NCBI GenBank assembly: GCA_004282745.1
Contig: SHMT01000033.1
Coordinates: 1 to 55,101 of the forward strand
Source: Candidatus Scalindua sp. SCAELEC01
Lineage (GTDB): Bacteria; Planctomycetota; Brocadiia; Brocadiales; Scalinduaceae
Length of the DNA: 55,101 nt
Direction of reading: 5' to 3'
Shown here: piece after piece, positions 7,550 to 16,249 of the stretch
Numbering within the stretch: the first letter of the stretch is position 1
Layout: each line of letters begins with the position of its first letter
The notes under the pieces: model-generated
The model's database searches: none
Told to the model about the DNA's origin: nothing
The model's input: the letters and a program-made list of their open reading frames with translations, nothing else
Made by a program: the position numbers and the translations under genes

Positions 7550-8404
7550 TTATCTCTTTGTCAGCTCTCTGTAAGCGTTCATAAGAGCAGCGGTAATCTT
7601 TCCCGGTACACACTTTCCTATCTCATGCTCCTCAATCTTCGATATCGGCATAATTTCCATCAGAGAGTTTGTTATAAAGACCTCATCTGCACCTATTAAC
7701 GTTTCGACCCTGAAGCGCTCTTCTTTCGCAGGGAGATTCATATTTTGGCAGATACCGAGTACCGCTTTTCTCGTAATTCCCGGTAAAATATTTGTATCGA
7801 GGGGCGGTGTGATAACACGCTCCTCTTTTACCATAAAGAGGTTACTTACCGTACACTCTATGACATCGTTATCGGTGTTGAGCAGAAGTGCGTCATCTGC
7901 CGACCGACTTTTTATCTCCTCTTTTACCATTATGCTTGTTAAGAGATTGGTCGTTTTATGGCATGATATGGGACAGGAGGTACTTCTTTTTGTCTTTGAT
8001 ACAATGATAGACATGCCTTTTTCGTACAACTCTTTCGGGTAGGGAGTGAGCTCTTTCACTTCGACCAAAAGTGTCGGTTCCGAATGGTCGCACATTACCA
8101 GTCCTCTCCTGCCAGATCCCCTCGATAACGTAATCCTTATGTAGGCATCGGGAATGTTGTTTTTCTTCATTAATGTTTGAATAGTGTTTCGAAGAAAGTC
8201 ATCGGTAAAAATGAACGGGATCTTGAGCTTCTGAGCTGAGGAGCGGAGACGACTCAGGTGCTCGGTTAGTTTAAAAGGATTTCCACTGTATGATCGGAGT
8301 GTGTCAAAGATACCGTCACCATAGAGAAACCCTCTATCTTTCGAGGTGATATACCCCTCTTTTTCTGATATGATAGAACCGTTTAAGAATATATAGTCAT
8401 TCAT
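7550..8404 (-). CDS. PLP-dependent class IV aminotransferase (branched-chain / D-amino acid / PabC-like)
   Basis: Fold-type IV PLP enzyme, 284 residues, full length. Visible features are DRGFLYGDGIFDTLR at 23-37, the catalytic Lys150 in CHKTTNLL, Glu183 in IECTVSNLF, which binds the PLP pyridine nitrogen, and the phosphate-binding LPGITR. The family includes branched-chain aminotransferases, D-amino acid aminotransferases and aminodeoxychorismate lyase (PabC); I cannot separate these here. The short form and the IECTVSNLF text slightly favour IlvE-like or PabC-like activity. It converges on guaA and diverges from the nitroreductase gene. Confidence 0.85.
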   Translation of the reverse strand: MNDYIFLNGSIISEKEGYITSKDRGFLYGDGIFDTLRSYSGNPFKLTEHLSRLRSSAQKLKIPFIFTDDFLRNTIQTLMKKNNIPDAYIRITLSRGSGRRGLVMCDHSEPTLLVEVKELTPYPKELYEKGMSIIVSKTKRSTSCPISCHKTTNLLTSIMVKEEIKSRSADDALLLNTDNDVIECTVSNLFMVKEERVITPPLDTNILPGITRKAVLGICQNMNLPAKEERFRVETLIGADEVFITNSLMEIMPISKIEEHEIGKCVPGKITAALMNAYRELTKR

Positions 8405-8668
8405 TTTTCAAGAGTTGTTAGTAACCGAGTTCACATCTTTCACACAGGCTTTCCGTGGAAGCATACGATAGCAAAAAGTGCTGACCCTGTCGATAGAAAT
8501 GGTTGTAGCCATGACTATTCTCTTAATAAGATTTTTTTGACTATTTTTGGCAAAATATTCATTAATAGAGTTTTTCATGATGTCTGACCCGTCCGAATGG
8601 CTGATAGGCCGGGTGGATAAGCACCAAATAATAATTACAGTAAGCTGCTAAATGTGGGAGGATTTATT

Positions 8669-9235
8669 ATGTTTCTGTCTCTTATTCAGAAAAGGAGAAG
8701 TATCAGAAGGTATTTGGCGAAACCGGTTGAAGATGAGAAAATCGAAGTGCTCATTGAGGCGGCACTTCGTGCCCCATCATCGAGGGGCCTTAACCCTTGG
8801 GAGTTCATAGTGGTTACAGAACGCAGATTACTTGAAAAATTGTCACAGGCAAGGGTACACGGGGCTGAGTTTCTCAAAGATTCCCCACTGGGGATTGTTG
8901 TCTGTGCAGATCCGGAGAGATGTGATGTCTGGGTTGAGGACTGTTCGATTGCGTCTACTTTCATCCAACTGGCATCGGAATCGATGGGGCTTCGCAGTTG
9001 CTGGATACAGATCAGGGAGAGGCTTCATAATGAGACGGTAACGTCCGAAGCCTATGTTTCTGATCTCCTGGGTATGCCACCGGGTTTACGGGTGGAGTCA
9101 ATTGTCTCTGTAGGGTACCCGAATGAGACAAAACCACCGCATAAAAAAGAGGATCTTCGCTATGAAAAAGTGCATCATAATCAGTACGGTAGGTCCTATA
9201 CAACTGCCTTGAGGGCCAAGTACCCGAATTCATAG
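8669..9235 (+). CDS. Nitroreductase-family flavoprotein
   Basis: A 188-residue FMN-dependent oxidoreductase of the nitroreductase fold. The N-terminal IQKRRSIRRYLAKPVEDEKI and the following RAPSSRGLNPWEFIVV are the FMN phosphate-binding segments; GMPPGLRVESIVSVGYPNE is the typical C-terminal motif. An in-frame GTG at 8654 would add five residues, but GGGAGG overlaps it and is correctly spaced for the ATG at 8669. Substrate unknown. Upstream (8405-8668) a short stretch resembles sequence downstream of waaA (TGGCAAAATA...AAGCACCAAATAATAA). Confidence 0.85.
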   Translation: MFLSLIQKRRSIRRYLAKPVEDEKIEVLIEAALRAPSSRGLNPWEFIVVTERRLLEKLSQARVHGAEFLKDSPLGIVVCADPERCDVWVEDCSIASTFIQLASESMGLRSCWIQIRERLHNETVTSEAYVSDLLGMPPGLRVESIVSVGYPNETKPPHKKEDLRYEKVHHNQYGRSYTTALRAKYPNS

Positions 9236-9236
9236 T

Positions 9237-9386
9237 TAGTGTTTGAACGAAAACTACCCACCTACTACGTTGCTGCAACAATTTCGAAATCCTCAAGTAC
9301 AATTGTACGTTCCGGTTACGAAATTGTTACGCGCCTTGTACCTGGGCACTTTTCATTCAAACACAGGGTTTTCGTTCAGACACTAG
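9237..9386 (+). repeat. Family A element, full copy
   Basis: About 150 bp with ends TAGTGTTTGAACGAAAAC and, in reverse, TAGTGTCTGAACGAAAAC. It lies two bases after the nitroreductase stop. The centre is itself an inverted repeat (AATTTCGAAATCCTC and TTACGAAATTGTT) around GTACAATTGTAC. No coding capacity. The following 9387-9621 shows no gene. Confidence 0.85.
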
Positions 9387-9621
9387 TTACTGTGATGTAT
9401 TTAAAGCAGTTGATCTTCAGTTGGGATTCCATAACGAGTTTCTGGTCGCAGACCTGGTATTTCGTTCATTTCTCTATCCTTTACTTCCTACATTCATAAT
9501 TGCTATTTTGCTTGGTACCAATGCCTTTTGTTGTTTTTCTTAATGGTAATCAGCTTGCTTAAGCATACCAAACCATGTCTCAGGGGAGGAACCCAAACCA
9601 CTTATTTCTTTCATTCCGGAT

Positions 9622-12018
9622 TCAACTCTCCAGCATAGCGAGTACCGATCCTGGTTTGATTAACTGCTCCTCTTTGGTCTCCGCACGTTTGAGGTTAATC
9701 CAGCGGCTTACCATAAACCAGACGAGGGGGAATACTCCGCCAACAACAAAGACCAATACACCGAGGCTCCGGAACCAGGTAAACATCTGGAACGTTGAGG
9801 TTTCAAGGAAGGCCTGCGAACGTGCATATGCATATCCATCGGTCATGGCAACCACCAATTGATGGACTCCAACGGGAAACAGATCCATGGCAACCATGAG
9901 CATAAGGCCTATATTCATGGACCAGAATGAAGTGCGGAGGAGTTTCGCATTCCATCGGTCTGGTCCGATATTCCAGCGACCACAGAACAGCATGGCTGCA
10001 ATTGCCAAATTCCCATAGACACCGAATAGCGCAGCGTGTGCATGATTCACCGTTAAATAAGTTCCATGTTGGTAGTAGTTCACGATTGGCAGGTTAATTG
10101 CCAGGCCAAAGACGCCCGCACCAAAGAAATTCCAAAAGTTGACGCCGATCAGGAACAGAAAAGGGGTGGAGAGTCCGAACGTAGCGTGAGAACCCTCTTT
10201 TTTCTGCAACTGGTAGAAGGTGCTTTCGGGTATCTTTCGGAAACGCCAGGCAGAAACCGTTAATAGGATGAGAGGCGCAACCTGGAGGCTCGAAAGTACT
10301 CCTCCCAGGGCAATTGTCTCAATCGATTTAGCGTTCCAGTAGAAATTGTGAGCGATACCAACCAAACCTGAACCCAGAAAGAGGATGGATGCGAGGTAAA
10401 CCGTTTTTGCTGCCATCCGGTGAGAAATAAACCCCATGAGATACATAAAATAGGCAATGATAATCGTAGTGAGCACTTCGAAGAACGCCTCAACCCACAT
10501 GTGAATTGTGCACCACCGCCAAAAGTCAGCGATAACAAAGTTCGTATCCGGACGCGCAACGAACGATGCCGTAAACATAAAGATGATGCCGGCGATGGCA
10601 TAGACTAACCAGTTTGGGAGTGACCACGACTGCTTTAGCCGTAAGACTGGCCATAGACCACGCATGACAATAATAAGCCACACGACAAATGAGACGAAAA
10701 GGACGATGTGATAGAGTCTGCCGATGGTAAGAAATTCCCAACCTTGCAGACCGAACCATCGCCATCCTGCACCCTCACCAAGTATTCCCTTGATTCCCAG
10801 CGGGATTCCTATTGTTCCCCCTACTGCCACAAAGATAAGCATCCAAAAGAAGGTGTTTACGCAGGTAAGTTGGCCGGACGGTTCAGGTCGGCTGATCAGT
10901 GGTAAAACCCAGATCGTTGCTGCAAACCAACAGACGGCGATCCAGAGTACAGAGAGCTGAGAATGCCAGGCCCGCGTTATCGTTACCGGTAATAGATGGT
11001 TAATCTCGATTCCCATACTGGTAAAAATGCCCATAAAATCGATGATTGTTAACAGGCCGGCAAAAACCTGTATCATGAATAGGAGAGCGGCTACGGCGAA
11101 AAACTTGTAGGTCGCCAGCTGTGTCGATGTTGGTCGGTATTTATCGACTATGTCGGTTGTTGCCAAGGGAGGCAGTTTTCCCTTTTGCTGTTTAAACTCA
11201 GTATCCTGGTCATCCTTGCCATAATAATAGAACATGATGCCGACCGAAAGAACCACAGCAAGGACTCCAATAACGCTCCAGAGCACCAATCCACCGTGTG
11301 GCAGGTTGCCCGCCAGCGGATCGTATGGCCAGTTGTGCGTATAGCTGTATTGGTGGCCGGGTCTCTGCGCGCCGCAAATCCAACCACCCCAATAGAAGAA
11401 TGCCGTTAGCTGCCGAATCTTCTCTTTGTCAGTAATATAATTTGCTGGCTTGAATTGCTCAACACCGACCAATTCTCCACCCTCTTCAAACTTTTGAGTA
11501 TTATATTCCACGAATAGATGAAAGGCGCGCACTTGAGCGTCTGTGAGTGTAACGGCTCCGGCGCCATATTTACTCTCTTCCGTAATACCTCTGTTGGCAT
11601 AATAGTCGACATCGAATCGGTTATTTTTTATCTCTTTCTGGACAAGCGCCTGTACAACGGCTTTTCTTGTTTCATCATCGGGAGCTCTCTCCTTCCATCT
11701 CTTGTCATGAAATTCATTCATCCAACGTGCGGTAAGGTTAAGGGCCTCTCCCGTAAAATCAGGACCTCGTAGACCTCCGTCCCCCAAGAAACTGCCGTAA
11801 TCCATCAACCCGTAACGGAAGAAGACATCCTGACCTCCGATAATGTCTTCCGCTGAGAAGACAAGACGACTCTCCTCATCGACAAAATCACACATGGGTG
11901 GCGCATATTTGTAGGTTTTATATCCAATGTATCCCACTATGCTTACGCTTAGGGCTAAGATAATTATAAAGATCTTCCACCAGTGTTTCCGTTGATCCAT
12001 AAATCTCGATGCACTCAT
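9622..12018 (-). CDS. qNor-family protein with NO-dismutase-like active site
   Basis: Membrane protein of 798 residues built like quinol-type nitric oxide reductase: an N-terminal helix, a periplasmic domain to about 240, then about 13 helices of the heme-copper oxidase fold. Heme-ligand histidines appear conserved (His352 in WHSQL; His659 and His661 in NHAHA). At the non-heme iron site His506 and Glu510 (HMWVE) and His557 are present, but the next residue is Asn558 (GIAHNFYW) where qNor has His (GHHYYW). The helix that carries the quinol-binding His and Glu in qNor reads LLTIIDFMGIF, so both are missing. These changes match what is described for putative NO dismutases (2 NO to N2 + O2) of Methylomirabilis. 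A divergent NO reductase with another electron donor is the alternative. It has AAGGAGG upstream and no operon partner. Confidence 0.8.
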   Translation of the reverse strand: MSASRFMDQRKHWWKIFIIILALSVSIVGYIGYKTYKYAPPMCDFVDEESRLVFSAEDIIGGQDVFFRYGLMDYGSFLGDGGLRGPDFTGEALNLTARWMNEFHDKRWKERAPDDETRKAVVQALVQKEIKNNRFDVDYYANRGITEESKYGAGAVTLTDAQVRAFHLFVEYNTQKFEEGGELVGVEQFKPANYITDKEKIRQLTAFFYWGGWICGAQRPGHQYSYTHNWPYDPLAGNLPHGGLVLWSVIGVLAVVLSVGIMFYYYGKDDQDTEFKQQKGKLPPLATTDIVDKYRPTSTQLATYKFFAVAALLFMIQVFAGLLTIIDFMGIFTSMGIEINHLLPVTITRAWHSQLSVLWIAVCWFAATIWVLPLISRPEPSGQLTCVNTFFWMLIFVAVGGTIGIPLGIKGILGEGAGWRWFGLQGWEFLTIGRLYHIVLFVSFVVWLIIVMRGLWPVLRLKQSWSLPNWLVYAIAGIIFMFTASFVARPDTNFVIADFWRWCTIHMWVEAFFEVLTTIIIAYFMYLMGFISHRMAAKTVYLASILFLGSGLVGIAHNFYWNAKSIETIALGGVLSSLQVAPLILLTVSAWRFRKIPESTFYQLQKKEGSHATFGLSTPFLFLIGVNFWNFFGAGVFGLAINLPIVNYYQHGTYLTVNHAHAALFGVYGNLAIAAMLFCGRWNIGPDRWNAKLLRTSFWSMNIGLMLMVAMDLFPVGVHQLVVAMTDGYAYARSQAFLETSTFQMFTWFRSLGVLVFVVGGVFPLVWFMVSRWINLKRAETKEEQLIKPGSVLAMLES

Positions 12019-12062
12019 AATATTGTAAATCCTCCTTAGTTGTTAGTTTGTCCGGCTCAGCG

Positions 12063-12242
12063 TTAGGGCCCAGGAAAGAATAACTTATTGTTCTCTCATC
12101 TCATTTTCAGGCCACCGTAGGCCGCTCTTCACTCGCAGTATCCTCGCTGTAGCTCAGGCTACGCCTGTGGTCCTGCTCGACCAGATCTGACCTAAAACTG
12201 AGCGCGATATAAAACAACAAGTTATTCTTTCCTGGGCCCTAA
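12063..12242. repeat. Family C palindromic element, full copy
   Basis: 180 bp with long inverted ends: left TTAGGGCCCAGGAAAGAATA, continuing ACTTATTG; right end in reverse is the same with one mismatch. The interior has CTGTAGCTCAGGCTACGCC, itself palindromic, and AAAACTGAGCGC. It sits in the leader of the qNor-like gene and could influence its transcription. Related copies: 25115-25263, 26698-26940 and half of one near 33485-33538. Confidence 0.75.
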
Positions 12243-12288
12243 GGGCCAACAGACACGTAATAAAACGTGCAGGATCACCAATAGTGGT

Positions 12289-12498
12289 GTGATGATAAAA
12301 AGAGGAAAAGCGAAAGGCTCCTATCAAGCAGTGTTTACCAATTCCTTCAAATATCTCATCATCGCCCTCGATGTTATGCCAAATAATGAAGTGGACGGCA
12401 CTATTTCAACAGGCAATACTCTCAACGCTTATGTCAAAACGGGAAAGAATACAGGGTCTGTTCCAACAGTGTTTTCCGTTATCACTCATCGTAAATAG
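12289..12498 (+). CDS. Hypothetical ORF, possibly spurious
   Basis: 69 codons from GTG/ATG at 12289/12292 to a TAG that is the first three bases of a family A element. No family recognised, no clear ribosome binding site, and it is squeezed between repeats C and A. It may be the remnant of a longer gene cut by the insertion. Confidence 0.2.
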   Translation: MMIKRGKAKGSYQAVFTNSFKYLIIALDVMPNNEVDGTISTGNTLNAYVKTGKNTGSVPTVFSVITHRK

Positions 12499-12644
12499 TG
12501 TTTGAACGAAAACTACCCATCTACTGCGTTGCTGCAATAATTTCGTAATCCTCAAGTACAATTGTACGTTCCGGTTACGAAATTATTACGCGCCTTGTAC
12601 CTAGGCACTTTTCATTCAAACACAGGGTTTTCGTTCAGACACTA
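12496..12644 (+). repeat. Family A element, full 149-bp copy
   Basis: Canonical copy: TAGTGTTTGAACGAAAACTA at the left and GTTTTCGTTCAGACACTA at the right. Flanks AAA / AATAG leave TA as the possible target duplication. Confidence 0.9.
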
Positions 12645-12739
12645 AATAGATAAGTTATCGTACTCTCATCCACATTAAATAATAAATTAAAACTCATTGA
12701 TTTCAACTGTTTTTTCAAAAAGGGATAAATTTAGCAATA

Positions 12740-12796
12740 TATACTCATCTCATAATGTTTTTCGGATAAAATCCGAGTTAAAATTGAGCGAGTATA
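12740..12796. repeat. Family B, short internally deleted copy
   Basis: Begins TATACTCATCTCATAATG, contains TTCGGATAAAATCCGAG (a small hairpin) and ends GAGCGAGTATA. It is only 57 bp, and the ends are inverted over TATACTC. The rest of 12645-13213 is AT-rich, with no gene recognised; it presumably holds the promoter of the following operon. Confidence 0.65.
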
Positions 12797-13213
12797 AGTT
12801 CACACCACCTGATTTAGTGGGTCTACCGTGAAACGTAATATTTTGTAACATATTTAAAATGAGATTTTATGTTGCTGTTCTTTGTGCATGAGAGAAAAAA
12901 GCGAACGATAATTCATTGAGACTCATTTTGATAGAATCACAGCAAAAGAAATTAAATAATGTAAAATATTTCCTACAAATGAGTAAGGTGGAATTTGTTA
13001 CAAGAGAAAATGAGAAAATACAAAAATTTGGTTTTATGAATTGGCAAACATGAGGTCTGTTTTTCTGCCTAATCTAAACATATCTACCTGCCGATAAAGT
13101 ATGGATAGGCACACTCTATTTCGTACGAAGATATCATCGGATGGATTTCTATTGAGATAATTAAGATTATCAGATGAGCACATTTTATTTCACAAAATGT
13201 TTGGAGGATTGTA

Positions 13214-13528
13214 ATGGTTATAACCAATGTTGAAACTGTTCCTGGACAATCTATTATTGAACATTATGGCCTTGTTCAGGGGAGTACAATTCGAGCAAAG
13301 CATATGGGGAAAGATATTATGGCAAGTTTTAAAAATATTATTGGTGGAGAATTAAAAGGGTATACACAGCTTTTGATTGAGGCAAGAGAGGAAGCTGTAG
13401 ATCGGATGGAAAAACAGGCAGAAGAGTTGGGAGCAAATGCTGTTGTTAATGTGAGGATTTCAACCTCATCAGTTGCTCAAGGGGCAGCAGAAATTTTGGC
13501 GTATGGTACAGCAGTGAGGGTAGACTAG
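13214..13528 (+). CDS. YbjQ-family (UPF0145) protein
   Basis: A 104-residue cytoplasmic protein of the YbjQ/UPF0145 family, often called a heavy-metal-binding domain without firm proof. Family text is clear: TVPGQSIIEHYGLVQGST near the start, FKNIIGGELKGYTQLL in the middle, and ELGANAVVNVRISTSS then AYGTAVRV at the end. GGAGG precedes the ATG. It is the first gene of a three-gene operon with a membrane-anchored paralogue and an M48 peptidase. Confidence 0.85.
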   Translation: MVITNVETVPGQSIIEHYGLVQGSTIRAKHMGKDIMASFKNIIGGELKGYTQLLIEAREEAVDRMEKQAEELGANAVVNVRISTSSVAQGAAEILAYGTAVRVD

Positions 13529-13996
13529 ATGAATATGCAATCATTACTCAACCTGATGCATTTGTGTTTTCCCCTTATTTTGCTCATTTTAGGATGTGTT
13601 GTGGGGAAGATTACCGAGTGGAACCATTATAAGATGATTAAAAAGAGAGAAGAAGAGTGGCTTACCGTCCCTGCTTTGACGGCGAAAACCTATTCCGGGG
13701 AATTACCGGTGCAGAGATCTGAAATAGCAGTTGGGTCTGTAGTGGTTTCGGTTGATCACTTTAAGCGTCTGTTTATGAATATTCGTCGAATTTTTGGTGG
13801 GGAAGTCTGCTCCTATTCTCCCTTAATAGATCGGGGTCGTAGAGAAGCTCTGCTGCGAATGAAAGAGAGCTGCCCTGAAGCCAACATGTTTCTTAACTGT
13901 CGTTTACAAACCTCAACCATTTCAAATGGTAAGGGGAAATCAACCGGATGTGTTGAAGTTATCGCATATTCTACTGCACTCCATTTGAGAAAATGA
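13529..13996 (+). CDS. Membrane-anchored YbjQ-like protein
   Basis: 155 residues: an N-terminal hydrophobic helix at about 10-27 (LMHLCFPLILLILGCVVG) and a C-terminal domain of YbjQ type (FKRLFMNIRRIFGGEVCSYSPLIDRGRREALLRM, then VEVIAYSTALHL). It is thus a tethered relative of the preceding protein. The start follows the stop of the first gene directly, and the last four bases overlap the next gene. Function unknown; the order suggests the two YbjQ proteins act with the membrane peptidase. Confidence 0.7.
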   Translation: MNMQSLLNLMHLCFPLILLILGCVVGKITEWNHYKMIKKREEEWLTVPALTAKTYSGELPVQRSEIAVGSVVVSVDHFKRLFMNIRRIFGGEVCSYSPLIDRGRREALLRMKESCPEANMFLNCRLQTSTISNGKGKSTGCVEVIAYSTALHLRK

Positions 13997-14763
13997 AATT
14001 CGTTCCCAAATATTTAAAAGAGACGGAAGATATTTCAAGGGGTGATCAACGGTGGACTACTCTCCTTAAAAATGCTCTTTCAGTTGTTATCACAATAGGC
14101 ATTCTCTATTTACTGCTCGGGTGGATGGCAGATCTAACTGCATCCTTTTTACCCGACAGTTGGGAAGCCAAGGCATTTTCCTGGTATTTGATCGGAGAAA
14201 CAACTGAAAAGCAAGAGCCACAGAAGGTGAATGAAATTTTTGACAAACTCATTACTCATGCATCTCTTCGTAAGCTACCCTACACGGTTCAGATCATTCC
14301 GGGTGATAAGGCCAATGCATTTGCCTTTCCAGGAGGACGTGTTTTGATTACTCAAACTCTTTTAGATAGCGTGGAAAGTGATATTGGAATCGCTATGGTA
14401 TTGGGGCACGAATTGGGACATCATCAATATCGCCACTGTTTAAAACGTCTTGGAAGAGGGTTATTTTATTCATTTGTCTTAAGCGTAATGGGAAATATGG
14501 GGCAGAAGGAGATTTTACAGAAACCATTACAATTGGCTGAATTAAGGTATGGGAGAGACCAGGAAATCGAGGCGGATGAGTTTGGGTTAAGATTGGTATA
14601 TTCAGTCTATCAAGAGACCAGCGGAGCTACAGATTTTTTTGAATTTGTGGTAAGAGGAGAAGGAAAGGACCGTTCCCGGTGGCTCTCATTTTTGCGAACA
14701 CACCCTTATACACCTGACAGGATAGAAAGATTGAAGAAGCTTGTTTCAGAGATGGAGAAGTAA
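13993..14763 (+). CDS. M48-family membrane zinc metallopeptidase
   Basis: 256 residues, related to HtpX/Ste24-type and BepA-like peptidases. One transmembrane helix lies at about 30-52. The zinc site is HELGH with His139, Glu140 and His143; the third ligand is Glu191 in the RDQEIEAD motif. AFAFPGGRVLITQTLLD before the active site is typical of the family. These enzymes usually degrade or assemble envelope proteins. It overlaps the upstream gene by four bases (ATGA), so it is co-translated with the two YbjQ proteins. Confidence 0.88.
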   Translation: MKFVPKYLKETEDISRGDQRWTTLLKNALSVVITIGILYLLLGWMADLTASFLPDSWEAKAFSWYLIGETTEKQEPQKVNEIFDKLITHASLRKLPYTVQIIPGDKANAFAFPGGRVLITQTLLDSVESDIGIAMVLGHELGHHQYRHCLKRLGRGLFYSFVLSVMGNMGQKEILQKPLQLAELRYGRDQEIEADEFGLRLVYSVYQETSGATDFFEFVVRGEGKDRSRWLSFLRTHPYTPDRIERLKKLVSEMEK

Positions 14764-14877
14764 AATTTTTTCGGATTTTTCTGCATTCCGAAGAGGCATA
14801 AGAGTCAGTACACAGCTCCTTCATTGTTAAATTTGCAATAAAACTATTCAATATTCTGTATACTAAATTCCGAAATT

Positions 14878-15828
14878 CTACGGTGGTGGAGCACCAATAA
14901 ATTTCTCAGTCTCTCTCATTACCGTTTCCCGGTCAAAATCCCAAAATATATGGTGATTGGAGCGATTGACCCAGATCAGTGCTTTATCATGCGACCCGAC
15001 CGCTTGAAATGCTTTTTGAGTCGCTTTTGGCGATGCCGCCTCATCTTTGGAAGAGTGAAAAAAGAGAATAGGGGACTTAATTGACTTTAATACTTCATCG
15101 TTTTTCGCTTTATTCCCTATTTCAACAAGGGTTTTTACCCCTTTCAAAGGGATCCATTGATACGAAAGTATTTTCTCTTTTTCCTCCTTTTTGTTTACTT
15201 TTATATTACCGGCTCCTTTGTGTGTCCAACGGAGAATCGGATCGAGGAGGGTAATCCATGTTTCAACGGGTAAAATATAATATTTTTTATACGTAATCCC
15301 AAAGAATGGTGCACCAAACACAAGTTTATCTACCGAAATATCTCTTGACGCAACAACACTCAAGGCACAACCCATCGAATGTCCTACGATTACCACCTTT
15401 TGGTGATTCCTTTTCAATTGTATCAATTCGTTACGAACCGCCTGAATAAGTTCATCAGTACTTATCTTTTCAAAATCGAAAGGGCTGGTTCCATGACCGG
15501 GTAACCGCATGACCCGTACTCGCCACCCCAGTCTTGCTAATTGGTCGGGCAAGTCACTAAAATTGTTACTTCCCCCGGCAAATCCATGAACAAACAACAC
15601 CGCTCCCGTCGAATGACCGTTTCCCAGATCTCGAACTTCAGCACCAAGTAAAATTCCTGAAGTGGGATTGCGAGGTGCACGCAGGTCTGTTTGTCTTACG
15701 AGGTGATTGGTGATTGAGCAGGAGCCTATGAACAGAAAAGTCAAGAAAAGGGCCATATATATCGCTCCTCTTTTCAATCTTGAAACGTTAATACTTGGGA
15801 TCTCTTCTCCTAAGTTTTTTTCCGCCAT
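14878..15828 (-). CDS. Alpha/beta-hydrolase lipoprotein (lysophospholipase/carboxylesterase-like)
   Basis: 316 residues. An N-terminal membrane segment ends in FIGSC with Cys37, a likely lipobox, although about 20 charged residues precede the hydrophobic stretch. The hydrolase domain shows the oxyanion motif FVHGFAGG (79-86), nucleophile Ser151 in GHSMG, Asp262 in HSSKDEAAS and His292/293 near the end. The RLPGHGTSP loop is typical of monoglyceride-lipase and carboxylesterase relatives. Substrate unknown; expected to face the cell envelope. Starts at ATG 15828 with AAAGG upstream. A family A element lies 23 bases upstream of the start. Confidence 0.78.
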   Translation of the reverse strand: MAEKNLGEEIPSINVSRLKRGAIYMALFLTFLFIGSCSITNHLVRQTDLRAPRNPTSGILLGAEVRDLGNGHSTGAVLFVHGFAGGSNNFSDLPDQLARLGWRVRVMRLPGHGTSPFDFEKISTDELIQAVRNELIQLKRNHQKVVIVGHSMGCALSVVASRDISVDKLVFGAPFFGITYKKYYILPVETWITLLDPILRWTHKGAGNIKVNKKEEKEKILSYQWIPLKGVKTLVEIGNKAKNDEVLKSIKSPILFFHSSKDEAASPKATQKAFQAVGSHDKALIWVNRSNHHIFWDFDRETVMRETEKFIGAPPP

Positions 15829-15851
15829 GACCTTTTACCGGGGGTGGTACA

Positions 15852-16000
15852 TAGTGTCTGAACGAAAACCCTGTGTTTGAATGAAAAGTGCCCAGGTACA
15901 AGGCGCGTAACAATATCGTAACCGGAACGTACAATTGTACTTGAGGATTTCGAAATTGTTGCAGCAACGTAGTAGATGGGTAGTTTTCGTTCAAACACTA
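15852..16000 (-). repeat. Family A element, full 149-bp copy (inverted)
   Basis: Reads TAGTGTCTGAACGAAAACCC at the left and TTTTCGTTCAAACACTA at the right, the reverse of the canonical copy. Flanks ACA / CATA. It separates the hydrolase gene from 250 bases of empty DNA before the TPR gene. Confidence 0.9.
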
Positions 16001-16249
16001 CATAATATTTCCTTCTCCTTGCCTATTCACAGGGAAGAGGATTTTTGCGTACCCGTTTTCGTTTTACTTTACATCACTACCTAATTCTAAAAAACTCCTA
16101 TAAAAACGGGTGCAACCTTAAACGCATTTATAAAATGCACAGATTGGCCTGGAAAGGCTTTCGGACATAAAATAAGTAAGATAATGAAGTTGTTGTGTTG
16201 TCAGGTAGTATGATCAATGATCACCACTACGATGAGAAGCGATATCTTT

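Noticed and set aside
9239-9499. 86-codon plus-strand frame after the nitroreductase gene
   Set aside because: Its first half is family A repeat sequence, and similar frames occur in other copies; no protein family and no ribosome site.
9622-12018. Ordinary quinol-dependent NO reductase (norZ)
   Set aside because: The family is right, but the Asn at the iron site and the missing quinol-site residues argue against naming it a standard qNor.
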